A stretch of 64,000 nt of DNA from an uncultured Marvinbryantia sp. (GTDB taxonomy: Bacteria; Bacillota; Clostridia; Lachnospirales; Lachnospiraceae), in the NCBI GenBank assembly GCA_937915375.1, contig CALDMO010000042.1, forward strand, positions 62,001-126,000, given 5' to 3'. Made by a program: the position numbers and the translations under genes. Each line of letters begins with the position of its first letter. Within the stretch, counting starts at the first letter, position 1. Shown piece after piece: positions 34,714 through 42,781 of this stretch. The notes under the pieces were generated by a model, which was given only the letters and a program-made list of their open reading frames with translations, searched no databases and had not been told where the DNA came from.

Positions 34714-36381
34714 TTATCTGATACCGGACATCATATTATTGATCGCCGTCAAAAGTGCATTGATGGATGCATGAATAATATCCTGATCCAGTCCCGCTCC
34801 CCAGAAAAGTTGATCCTGTTTATCTTTAATACCCACATAGGCAATCGCACGAGAACTGGAACTTGCCTCAAGCGCATGCTCCTGATATACTACCAGATCA
34901 TAATCCAATCGGAACTGTTTTTTAAGCGCATTGCTTACTGCATTGAGACGACCGTTTCCAGAAGCAACCGCTACCTTCGTATCTCCGTTATAATCTACCG
35001 TCACCTCTGCGATGATACCGTTGTGATGTCTGAAATGAACCTCCGTTACCGCAAACGGCGCCGTAATATCCTCGTAACGTGTCTTAAACAATTCGAAAAT
35101 CTCATCCGGCAGAAGTTCTTTATGCTGCTCGTCGGAAACTGCCTTTGTCGCATAGCCCATCGCTTCTCTCATCTTTGCCGGCAGGTTCAGTCCATAATAC
35201 TGTTCCAGAATATATCCTACGCCGCCTTTTCCTGACTGGCTATTAATACGGATAACATCCGCCTCGTAATGTCTGCCGATATCGGTCGGATCGATCGGCA
35301 GATATGGAACCGTCCAATGTTCACATTCATTTGTCTCACGATATTTCATGCCCTTGGCAATCGCATCCTGATGTGACCCGGAAAATGCCGCAAATACCAG
35401 TGCCCCGCTGTAAGGACTTCTCATATCAATGTTCATACCGGTATATGCCTCATATTCCTCGCAGATCTGCGGCATATTCGTAAAGTCAAGCTCCGGATCC
35501 ACGCCCTGTGAATACATATTCATTGCCAGCGTTACAATATCCACATTTCCCGTACGTTCACCATTTCCGAACAGTGTTCCCTCAATACGGTCTGCTCCCG
35601 CTAAAATTCCCATCTCCGCATCACTGACACCGCTTCCGCGATCATTATGCGGATGCAGAGAAAGAATCACATTTTCGCGATATTTCATGTTTTTACTCAT
35701 GTATTCAATCTGGCTCGCATATACATGAGGCATCGAATGCTGAACCGTACTCGGCAGATTAATAATCACCTTGTTTTCCGGCGTTGGCTTCCATACATCA
35801 AGCACAGCATTGCACACCTCAAGCGCGTATTCCACCTCTGTTCCGGTGAAACTCTCAGGACTATATTCAAAAGCAAAATTCCCCTCTGTCTCATCTGCCA
35901 GTTTTTTCAGAAGTTCTGCACCATCCACAGCAATCTTTAAAATTTCTTCTTTTGATTTATGGAACACCTGCTCTCTCTGTGCCAGTGAAGTGGAATTGTA
36001 GACATGTACCACCGCTTTTTTCGCACCTTCCAGCGCTTCAAAAGTCTTACGGATAATATGTTCTCTGGCCTGTGTCAATACCTGAATCGTCACATCGTCC
36101 GGAATCAAATCCTGTTCAATCAACGCGCGCAAAAACTGATATTCCGTCTCTGACGCTGCCGGAAAGCCAACCTCAATCTCTTTAAAACCAACTTTAACAA
36201 GCAATTTAAAAAAACTGATCTTCTGTTCCAATGTCATCGGCACGATCAGAGCCTGATTGCCGTCGCGCAGATCAACGCTGCACCAGATTGGCGCTTTTTC
36301 AATGTGGTCTTTTTGTGTCCAATCCATGTACTCTTTCGGCGGCATAAAATACTGTCTGGTATACTTCTGAAATTTCTGCAT
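34714..36381 (-). CDS. leuA: 2-isopropylmalate synthase (long, LeuA2 type)
   Basis: A 555-residue enzyme condensing acetyl-CoA with 2-oxoisovalerate, the first step to leucine. SVDLRDGNQAL holds the metal-binding Asp, VGFPAASETEYQF and LHPHNDRGSGVSD the metal His ligands, and LFGNGERTGN the conserved active-site Glu. The C-terminal third is the LeuA dimer regulatory domain that binds leucine. The N-terminal leader (FMPPKEYMDWTQKDHI) and length mark the yeast-like LeuA2 form. AAAGGAGAG precedes the ATG. It is controlled by a Leu T-box. leuCD is 13.5 kb away, at 49903-51670. Confidence 0.96.
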   Translation of the reverse strand: MQKFQKYTRQYFMPPKEYMDWTQKDHIEKAPIWCSVDLRDGNQALIVPMTLEQKISFFKLLVKVGFKEIEVGFPAASETEYQFLRALIEQDLIPDDVTIQVLTQAREHIIRKTFEALEGAKKAVVHVYNSTSLAQREQVFHKSKEEILKIAVDGAELLKKLADETEGNFAFEYSPESFTGTEVEYALEVCNAVLDVWKPTPENKVIINLPSTVQHSMPHVYASQIEYMSKNMKYRENVILSLHPHNDRGSGVSDAEMGILAGADRIEGTLFGNGERTGNVDIVTLAMNMYSQGVDPELDFTNMPQICEEYEAYTGMNIDMRSPYSGALVFAAFSGSHQDAIAKGMKYRETNECEHWTVPYLPIDPTDIGRHYEADVIRINSQSGKGGVGYILEQYYGLNLPAKMREAMGYATKAVSDEQHKELLPDEIFELFKTRYEDITAPFAVTEVHFRHHNGIIAEVTVDYNGDTKVAVASGNGRLNAVSNALKKQFRLDYDLVVYQEHALEASSSSRAIAYVGIKDKQDQLFWGAGLDQDIIHASINALLTAINNMMSGIR

Positions 36382-36478
36382 CTTTTTTCTCTCCTTTTCT
36401 TTTCCTGATAGAATTAGAATAAAGATCCTCGCGGAACGCTGTTTGTTATATAAAACAACTCTTTCTTATATAACAAAA

Positions 36479-36783
36479 AATCTTTCATCTCTAATAATTA
36501 TCAGAGACGAAAGATTATATCTTACGCGGTACCACTCTTTTTCATGAATTGCTCCATGCACTCATCCGATACGGATTCCGAGGAATCTTATATCTTTCCC
36601 GAATAACGACCGGGCGACCGTCTGTGCCTACTCTTCTGAAACCGATTCAGAATTTAAGCCAGCTGCTCCAAGGTGAGTTCCAAATGCTTTTTCTGCTGTC
36701 TCGCATCGTCCGGCAGCTTTCTGGAAGCAAAAAACAAATGTACTATTCCTCTTCATTGCTTTTGAATTTCAAATTGTAGATTT
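36479..36783 (-). promoter_or_regulatory. T-box leader sensing tRNA-Leu, controlling leuA
   Basis: Minus strand. The T-box GAGTGGTACCGCG (36525-36537) is followed by a terminator stem AATCTTTC...GAAAGATT with TTTTTT (36479-36517). The Stem I specifier is CTC (Leu) at 36675-36677 within GGAACTCACCTTGGAG. Low charged tRNA-Leu should permit read-through into leuA. It explains most of the 503-bp gap between leuA and the MATE gene. Confidence 0.95.
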
Positions 36784-36812
36784 AAGATAACATTTTTTTT
36801 CAGCTGTGTCAA
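36784..36812 (-). promoter_or_regulatory. Promoter of the leuA T-box transcript
   Basis: Minus strand TTGACA (36807-36812), 17-nt spacer, TATCTT (36784-36789). Confidence 0.82.
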
Positions 36813-36846
36813 CCAGTTTTTTCAATTAGCACTGCACAATTACAAA

Positions 36847-36876
36847 GCGGAGAACCGCTTACGCCGATCCTCCGCT
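36847..36876 (-). terminator. Possible terminator of the MATE gene
   Basis: AGCGGAG...CTCCGCT stem, 9 nt after the MATE stop; the T-tract is weak (TTTGTAATT). Confidence 0.55.
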
Positions 36877-36884
36877 ATTTTTAC

Positions 36885-38264
36885 CTATAAAATTGCTTTC
36901 GACATCCACTTTCCTCTTATATAAGAGATTACCGTAAACAACGCACTAAGCAGCCAGCTAATCAACAGTGAAATATACAGGCACTCCTGTCTTCCCTTCG
37001 GGAACTGTTCAGAGCGCGTCAGATACACCATTCCATATGCCAGCGGCACGCGGATTACAATTGTCGTAATAATAGAGATCCACATCGGCGTAACCGTATC
37101 GCCAGCGCCTCGCATAACGCCGGACAAGCACTGTGTTACTGCCATCGCAATATATCCGACCGCCAAAATCTTCATCATCTGCATACTCAGATCGACCAGT
37201 TCCGGTGTATTCGTAAAAATCGCCATCAGATATCTGCCGACTAACAGGATCGACAGCGTAATCGTCACGGAAACACCCATAGCGATCATCGTTCCCTGTT
37301 TTGCTCCTTTATGTACCCGGTCCATCATACGCGCGCCGACATTCTGACCGGCAAAAGTCGTCATAGCCGTACCAAAGGAAAAGGCCGGCATCATAGCAAA
37401 GCCATCAACGCGCATAACAATTACATTTGCGGCAATAAACATTTCTCCAAAGCTGTTCGTCAACGTCTGCACCACCAGCATAGACATCGACATGATTGCC
37501 TGCGTAATACCGGTCGGCAGCCCCAGACGGATAATTTCCATACAATATTTGGAATCCCATCGAACATATTCCCGTTTCAGATCCAGCATATCTTTCAGTT
37601 TTCCAAGTCTGCGCAGACACAGCAGCGCGGATACAATCTGCGCAATCACAGTTGCCAACGCAACGCCATTTACGCCCATTCCAAATTTTGCTACAAACAG
37701 CAGATCCAATACAATATTTAACAGACTGGCTACTACCAGATACAGCAGTGCAGCCACAGAATCCCCAAGACCGCGTAAAATACCGCTTAAGATATTGTAA
37801 TAAGCCATACCTGCTGCTCCCAGAAACAGGATGATCAGGTAAGAATTACACCATTCAATAATCGTATCCGGCGTCTTTAAAAGAACCAGCAAAGGTTTTG
37901 CCACCAATGATGCAACTACCATCACAAATACAGACGCAACTGCTGTCAAAAAGATACAACTGCCAAGTGTTCTGGAAAGTTCCTCTCTTTTCTTCGCTCC
38001 TAAAAACTGCGATACTACAATTCCAGCACCCATACTGATACCAACAAATAAAACAATCAGCAGATTCAAAATCGGTCCCGCGCTTCCTACTGCCGCAAGC
38101 GCATTATCTCCTACATACTTTCCAACTACAATACTGTCTACCGTATTGTACAGCTGCTGCGCAATATTTCCAATCAACATCGGAATCATAAACGCCACAA
38201 TCCGCTCCCACGGTTTTCCCGTAGTCATGTCTACCGGCGCAAACAACTTTTTTAAAATTTCCAT
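36885..38264 (-). CDS. MATE family efflux transporter
   Basis: A 459-residue membrane protein with about 12 spans, the MATE family plan. MLIGNIAQQLYNTVDSIVVGKYVG in span 1 to loop 1 and the repeated FGMGVNGVALATVIAQIVSAL in the first half, then AGQNVGARMMDR at the start of the second half, are typical. Such proteins export drugs or metabolites by Na+ or H+ antiport; the substrate is unknown. The start at 38264 follows AGGAGGG. It begins 66 nt downstream of the sigma-factor fragment. Confidence 0.93.
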   Translation of the reverse strand: MEILKKLFAPVDMTTGKPWERIVAFMIPMLIGNIAQQLYNTVDSIVVGKYVGDNALAAVGSAGPILNLLIVLFVGISMGAGIVVSQFLGAKKREELSRTLGSCIFLTAVASVFVMVVASLVAKPLLVLLKTPDTIIEWCNSYLIILFLGAAGMAYYNILSGILRGLGDSVAALLYLVVASLLNIVLDLLFVAKFGMGVNGVALATVIAQIVSALLCLRRLGKLKDMLDLKREYVRWDSKYCMEIIRLGLPTGITQAIMSMSMLVVQTLTNSFGEMFIAANVIVMRVDGFAMMPAFSFGTAMTTFAGQNVGARMMDRVHKGAKQGTMIAMGVSVTITLSILLVGRYLMAIFTNTPELVDLSMQMMKILAVGYIAMAVTQCLSGVMRGAGDTVTPMWISIITTIVIRVPLAYGMVYLTRSEQFPKGRQECLYISLLISWLLSALFTVISYIRGKWMSKAIL

Positions 38265-38330
38265 GTTATCCCTCCTATTTTTTCTCTTTTCATCCACAAT
38301 AGACAGTATAACCATAGAAATTTTTATTTG

Positions 38331-38762
38331 TCAATTCCTTACTTCTGTTTTTACTTTACTGACAATTTTAGAAACCATACTCTGTGTAATCCCAAACATT
38401 CGCGCGACCTCCTGCTGCTCCTTTCCGGAGATCAGCAGTTCGATTACTTTTCTGTCTCTCTCTTTCAAGGTGCGGAACACATTTTCTATATGTGTTTTTG
38501 CCACTACCTCATCTTCCATGCATTTCTTATCCTCGATCACATCATAAAAATAAAGATTATCTCCATTCTCCGAAACGAGCGGTTCATCGATTGAACAATA
38601 CTCCAGAGGGCGTTTTTCCCTGAGAGACATGATAATCTCATTTCGAATAACCGCCGACGCATACGATGAAAACTGTATTTCTTTCTGTGGGTTAAAGGTA
38701 TTTACCGATTTTATCACTCCGACAAGACCTGTTGCGAACAAATCTTCATCCACCGGATTCAC
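38331..38762 (-). pseudogene. N-terminally truncated sigma-70 family factor
   Basis: 143 codons with a GTG start. It reads from region 2.2/2.3 (EDLFATGLVGVIKSVNTF) through region 2.4 (FSSYASAVIRNEIIMSLREKR) and a region-4 HTH (QQEVARMFGITQSMVSKIV). The N-terminal 50-60 residues of a sporulation-type sigma, including the start of region 2, are missing; the frame closes upstream at 38784. The core-binding part is therefore incomplete. It lies next to a Spo0A fragment and an IS remnant, so decay is the simplest reading, but expression as a short sigma cannot be ruled out. Confidence 0.7.
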
Positions 38763-38808
38763 ATGTAAGGATTTCAGAAATTCCTATCTATCTGCGGTTC
38801 CGGTAAAT

Positions 38809-39078
38809 TCATGCTTCTTCCCTTTTCAGCATCATGTATGGTCTTTTCAGAGAATTGGTGTTATCACAGTTGCTGAAGCTGATATAATGATTCACCTTCT
38901 CATAATTTCCACTGCATTTTCTTGCCACTGCAAAAGCATACCGCATCGCCCGCTCAACCAGGCAGTCTGTCGTCTCATTCATTTTTGCAACAAGCGGATA
39001 CAGCTCTTTTGTCGTGCTGATCTCTGTTCCCTTACTTTCAAAGACCTCGATTGCGTCAGCTATATAAGTCAATGTCAT
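38809..39078 (-). pseudogene. Fragment of a Spo0A-like C-terminal DNA-binding domain
   Basis: 89 codons. From residue 5, YIADAIEVFESKG then TKELYPLVAKMNETTDCLVERAMRYAF matches the Spo0A effector domain (TKxLYPxxAKxxNTTxxxVERAIRHA). The receiver domain and the first part of the effector are missing. The ATG at 39078 lies inside the left terminal repeat of the IS remnant, so the present start codon is IS-derived. The C-terminal part is divergent from a true Spo0A. The closest intact ancestor may have been a mobile-element Spo0A-like regulator rather than the master regulator. Confidence 0.72.
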
Positions 39079-39114
39079 TAAGTTAAAACATTGAATTGGA
39101 TGGTTCTTTGTAAC

Positions 39115-39146
39115 AGAGATAGTAGAATTGAATTCTGCTATCTCTG
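39115..39146. repeat. Hairpin inside the IS remnant
   Basis: AGAGATAGTAGAATT with AATTCTGCTATCTCT, an almost perfect 15-bp stem near the left end. It would block or end transcription reaching the IS end. Confidence 0.7.
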
Positions 39147-39179
39147 TTTGGTGCTAGAATATAAATAGTACAATGGAGA

Positions 39180-39560
39180 TTAAGATGTTGTATCATCAGG
39201 ATTTGCTGCTATTTGTATATCCGTTCCATCCACAGCAAAAACCGCCATGTTCTCCTTTGTTCTTTTCAAAATTCTGAATGTAAATCCATCAAAAATAGCC
39301 TTGAAAGCTTCGGGTTTTATTTTTAGCCGTTGTTGAACGAAGGCAAATGCAGATGGTAAATCTGATGTATTAAAAGAATCAATAAGCTCATTTGTAAGAC
39401 TTTTGCTTTCCATTCCAATGATGCTTTTAATGATAGTGGAAAATGGAAGCTTGCGATTTCTTGAGAAATCACGCCCAGGATTTCTAATGTAATCCGTTAC
39501 GTTATTAGAGAGTCGTTCAATTTCAGAAAGTAAAAATTTTTTAATTTGTTTTGGTTTCAT
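39180..39560 (-). pseudogene. Truncated IS4 family transposase
   Basis: 126 codons of the N-terminal part: MKPKQIKKFLLSEIERLS, a helical domain, then the start of the DDE core with the first catalytic Asp in FAVDGTDIQIA. The reading frame ends at NPDDTTS, about where the family continues for some 300 residues, so the second Asp and the Glu are lost. AGGAGG lies 8 nt before the ATG at 39560. The junction is near 39185. No longer autonomous. Confidence 0.88.
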
Positions 39561-39775
39561 ATATGTCCTCCTTGCAATCAAGATTTTCTTAATTACAAGG
39601 GCAGCTCTCGCTACCTCATCAATTATTCAGTAGCAAGAGCTGCCGCATATTTTCAACCTTGTGTCAACACTTTTTGAAAAAAATAGAAAAAAGACCCCTA
39701 TACCATTTCTGGTATAGAGATCTTAAATCGTCATCTTAACTTAATGACATTGCCCTCAACGGAACCCCTTTTCAA

Positions 39776-39849
39776 TCGGAGTAACAGGATTTGAACCTGC
39801 GACCTCTCGGCCCCCAGCCGAGCGCGCTACCAAACTACGCCATACTCCG
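39776..39849 (-). tRNA. tRNA-Pro (anticodon GGG)
   Basis: A 74-nt cloverleaf on the minus strand. The acceptor stem is CGGAGTA/TACTCCG with discriminator A. The anticodon stem CTCGG/CCGAG encloses the loop CTGGGGG, giving anticodon GGG. The T arm is GCAGG-TTCAAAT-CCTGT. CCA is not encoded. The 3' end faces the IS remnant 24 bp away. Confidence 0.96.
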
Positions 39850-39925
39850 TTCTATTTTTCCATTTTTCTTTCTGCACATAGAAGTTACCTGTCCAGTATA
39901 ACAGACACGCTGACAGCTTTCAAGT

Positions 39926-39976
39926 AAAAAATATGAAATTCCCGGGCAATCCAGTCTGAGAATTTCATATTTTTTA
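39926..39976 (-). terminator. Terminator of the rbsK operon
   Basis: AAAATATGAAATTC pairs with GAATTTCATATTTT across an 18-nt loop, 40 nt after the rbsK stop, with T-runs both sides. Confidence 0.85.
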
Positions 39977-40018
39977 TTCTGATCCGCCATTTTATCGCCT
40001 TTACAATATCAATTACAG

Positions 40019-40954
40019 CTATAAGCTGACCTTTTCCAATCCCTGTATATATGCTATTACTTCTTCTAACATCGGAATCGAAGACTGCGCGCCCTTTCTA
40101 GTAACTACAATCGCAGAAACATAATTCGCAAACTGCGCTGCCTCAGCAAGTGTTTTTCCATCTGCCAGCATAATTGCCAACGCTGCTGTAAAAGAATCTC
40201 CCGCTGCCGTTGTATCGACCGCTTCTACTTTCAGCGCCGGGATTCTACAGGACGTACCATTTTCTTCATTGAGATAAACACCCTTTTCGCCCAATGTTAC
40301 CAGTATATCCTTTGCTCCACGTCCGCGAAGCAGTTCCACCACTTCCTCAAGGTGTTCCTCCGCATTGGAAATACCCGTCAGCATCCCGAGTTCTGTCTCA
40401 TTTGGCTTTATAATATCCACATACTTATAGAGTTCTTCCGGAAACTCCTTTGGTACCGGAGCCGGATCAAGGATCACTGTTTTTCCAAGCGACTTGGCAA
40501 GTTTCGCCGCATAGCATACCGTTTCAAGCGGAATTTCCAATTGAAAAATCACAATATCACACGCTTCTATCAACTCACGATTATCGTCAATATCCTTTGG
40601 CGACAAGGTCGCATTTGCACCGGAAACCACTACAATACTGTTATCGCCGTCCTTATTCACCGTAATCATCGCTAATCCTGTCGCGTCATTTTCTCTGCAG
40701 ACCAGATGCGATACATCCACGCCTGCTTTTTTCAGACTTTCCTTCTGAATCTCTGCGTAGGTGTCCTTTCCAACTGCTCCAAGAATTGTTACATCCGCGC
40801 CTAGACATCCCGCTGCACATGCTTGATTTGCACCCTTTCCGCCGGGGATCAATTCCATTTTATCACTCAGGATTGTTTCTCCCACCAGCGGCGTATGATC
40901 CACATTGACAACCATATCCAGATTTAAACTGCCTATTACCAGTAATCTCTTCAT
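40019..40954 (-). CDS. rbsK: Ribokinase
   Basis: A 311-residue ribokinase making ribose 5-phosphate. Motif 1, PGGKGANQACAAG, lies near residue 39, and motif 2, DTTAAGDSFTAAL, near 252 with the intact GD pair of the anion hole and catalytic Asp. GSLNLDMVVNVDHTP is the typical start. It is the last gene of the operon nucleoside hydrolase - binding protein - permease - permease - rbsK, 21 nt after the second permease. The context suggests it phosphorylates ribose freed by the hydrolase. A second, fused ribokinase domain lies in the regulator at 45423-47324. Confidence 0.94.
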   Translation of the reverse strand: MKRLLVIGSLNLDMVVNVDHTPLVGETILSDKMELIPGGKGANQACAAGCLGADVTILGAVGKDTYAEIQKESLKKAGVDVSHLVCRENDATGLAMITVNKDGDNSIVVVSGANATLSPKDIDDNRELIEACDIVIFQLEIPLETVCYAAKLAKSLGKTVILDPAPVPKEFPEELYKYVDIIKPNETELGMLTGISNAEEHLEEVVELLRGRGAKDILVTLGEKGVYLNEENGTSCRIPALKVEAVDTTAAGDSFTAALAIMLADGKTLAEAAQFANYVSAIVVTRKGAQSSIPMLEEVIAYIQGLEKVSL

Positions 40955-40975
40955 AATAATATCCCTACCTATCTA

Positions 40976-41824
40976 TTATCCTTTGATACCGCTACTTGTA
41001 ATACCTTCCACGAAATACTTCTGAAGAGGAAGGAATAAGCCCAGCGGAACCAATGCCGCAAACATTGAACCGGCATATAACGCAGACCATGCTGTTTTAT
41101 GTTCTGTTGAAAAAGAAGATAATGCAATCTGTATGGTACGTATATCTTTTGATCGTGCCATCAGTAATGGCCATAAATAAGAATTCCATTGATCCATAAA
41201 CAACATCAAACCAGCAGTAATAAATATTGGTGTAGACAATGGCATTAATACTTTCACAAAAATTGTTCCAATACTTGCGCCATCCACTCTAGCTGCATCC
41301 AAAAGTTCTGCTGGCACATCTTTAAAAAACTGAACAAACAAAAACATTACCAAACCACTTGCAATCCCCGGAATAATCATTCCCTGATATGTATTTACCA
41401 TATTCATTTTGTCTGTTATCTGATAAAGCGGCAGGGCAATTGCCTCAAACGGAATCATAAATGACAACATTACCAACATAAAAAGCACATTTTTCCCTTT
41501 AAAATCAAACATTGCAAATGCAAATGCTGCAATAGAATTTAAAAGGCATCCAAACAAAATTGTAACTGCCGTTATAAACACCGTATTCCATACCGGCCTT
41601 AAAAAATCATACTTTGTAAACAACTCAACCCACGATTTCACAGTAAACTCTACTGGTATTAATGTATGTATTGTAAACGGCATAATATAAGAATACAATT
41701 CCGAATCATCTCTCAGAGATGCAGATATTCCCCAGACTAACGGAAACAATGTTACAATTGCGATTATAATCAACGCAACATATATCATTCCATTCACAGT
41801 TTTGATTTTCGTTGTTCTTCTCAT
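40976..41824 (-). CDS. ABC sugar transporter permease, MalG type
   Basis: A 282-residue membrane permease with about six spans and the cytoplasmic EAA loop as LLDAARVDGASIGTIFVKV followed by LMPLSTP. The N-terminal span starts near residue 11. It is a CUT1-type partner of the permease just upstream, which it overlaps by 4 nt (ATGA, 41821-41824). The substrate is predicted from context only: a nucleoside or ribose-containing compound. Confidence 0.9.
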   Translation of the reverse strand: MRRTTKIKTVNGMIYVALIIIAIVTLFPLVWGISASLRDDSELYSYIMPFTIHTLIPVEFTVKSWVELFTKYDFLRPVWNTVFITAVTILFGCLLNSIAAFAFAMFDFKGKNVLFMLVMLSFMIPFEAIALPLYQITDKMNMVNTYQGMIIPGIASGLVMFLFVQFFKDVPAELLDAARVDGASIGTIFVKVLMPLSTPIFITAGLMLFMDQWNSYLWPLLMARSKDIRTIQIALSSFSTEHKTAWSALYAGSMFAALVPLGLFLPLQKYFVEGITSSGIKG

Positions 41825-42702
41825 GCTTTCGCCCTCCTTCTTCCTTTCAGTTCATCCTTTTCGCTCAGAACTGCCGCCTGGAAAAGACTAACAATCACAA
41901 TCATTATTAACAACACCACTACAATCGCAGCAGATCTCGGCCGGTCACCATATTTGAAAGCTGCACGGTATGCCTCAAACATCAACACATTCGTGCTTTC
42001 CTGCGGACCACCACCAGTAATAATCTGCATTGGCGCAAATAAAAGAATATTTGCCGTAGTATTTGCCACAAACACAAACAACAATACCCTTTTTAAGAGT
42101 GGAATTGTAACTCTGAAAATCGTCTGATACCAATTTGCTCCATCAATTTTTGCTGACTCGTATAAGGCTGGATCAATGTTTTTCAGACCTGCCAAAATAA
42201 ACATCATCCAATATCCAACACCCTTCCAAGTAGCAACCAATACAATACACCACAAAGCCTGTGACTTGTCCATAAAAAATTCCTGCGAAGGTAACCCAAT
42301 TACATTTAAAATACTATTGATTACACCTGTATTAGGGTTCATCATTACATTCCAAATTAAACATGCTACCGGAAGAGAAATTGTAACTGGTAAATAGAAT
42401 ATTGTTCTAAATACAGCAATTCCTTTCAATTTTCTACTAATCAACAGCGCAACAACAAATGCCAATGCCACCTGCAATGGAATCATCACCAGATTCATTT
42501 TTATTGTAACCCAAAATGAATTCCAGAATGAGGCGTCTCCAAATATTCTGCTGTACGCTTTGAGCGAAACCGCTCCATCTATCCAGATACTTTCCACTAC
42601 TGTTGTCAAAATAGGATATAGCTTAAATACACATATAATTAAAAACGCGGGACCAATTAAAACATATGGCAAATAACGCATTTTCTTTGACAAATTCAAC
42701 AT
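41821..42702 (-). CDS. ABC sugar transporter permease, MalF type
   Basis: A 293-residue membrane permease with about six spans. The EAA loop reads YESAKIDGANWYQTIFRV then TIPLLKR. The frame is open from 42735, but the ATG there has no ribosome site, while AAGGAG lies 9 nt before the ATG at 42702. The end overlaps the next permease by 4 nt, so they are translationally coupled. The binding-protein gene upstream is separated by a 13-bp hairpin (42738-42768). No ATPase gene is present in the operon. Confidence 0.9.
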   Translation of the reverse strand: MLNLSKKMRYLPYVLIGPAFLIICVFKLYPILTTVVESIWIDGAVSLKAYSRIFGDASFWNSFWVTIKMNLVMIPLQVALAFVVALLISRKLKGIAVFRTIFYLPVTISLPVACLIWNVMMNPNTGVINSILNVIGLPSQEFFMDKSQALWCIVLVATWKGVGYWMMFILAGLKNIDPALYESAKIDGANWYQTIFRVTIPLLKRVLLFVFVANTTANILLFAPMQIITGGGPQESTNVLMFEAYRAAFKYGDRPRSAAIVVVLLIMIVIVSLFQAAVLSEKDELKGRRRAKA

Positions 42703-42737
42703 CCAGACTCTCTCCTTTATATTCATAGTTTTCATAA

Positions 42738-42768
42738 GTATGGGCTATCCCTGCAGGATAGCCCATAC
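42738..42768 (-). promoter_or_regulatory. Intercistronic hairpin between binding-protein and permease genes
   Basis: GTATGGGCTATCC / GGATAGCCCATAC, a perfect 13-bp stem with a 5-nt loop and no T-run. Such hairpins protect upstream mRNA and keep binding-protein levels above permease levels. Confidence 0.75.
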
Positions 42769-42781
42769 CAGCTCAACCAAA

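Larger units (their letters stand above)
39070..39752. mobile_element. Internally deleted IS4-type element, 683 bp
   Basis: Bounded by perfect 17-bp terminal inverted repeats: CAATGTCATTAAGTTAA (39070-39086) and TTAACTTAATGACATTG (39736-39752). It contains only the N-terminal part of a transposase. No clear target-site duplication is seen. The left end cuts a Spo0A-like gene; the right end stops 24 bp from tRNA-Pro. Confidence 0.85.

Noticed and set aside
39753..39849. tRNA-Pro considered as an attachment site of an integrated island
   Set aside because: No integrase and no second copy of the tRNA 3' end were found within the window; the adjacent sequence is an IS4-type remnant.
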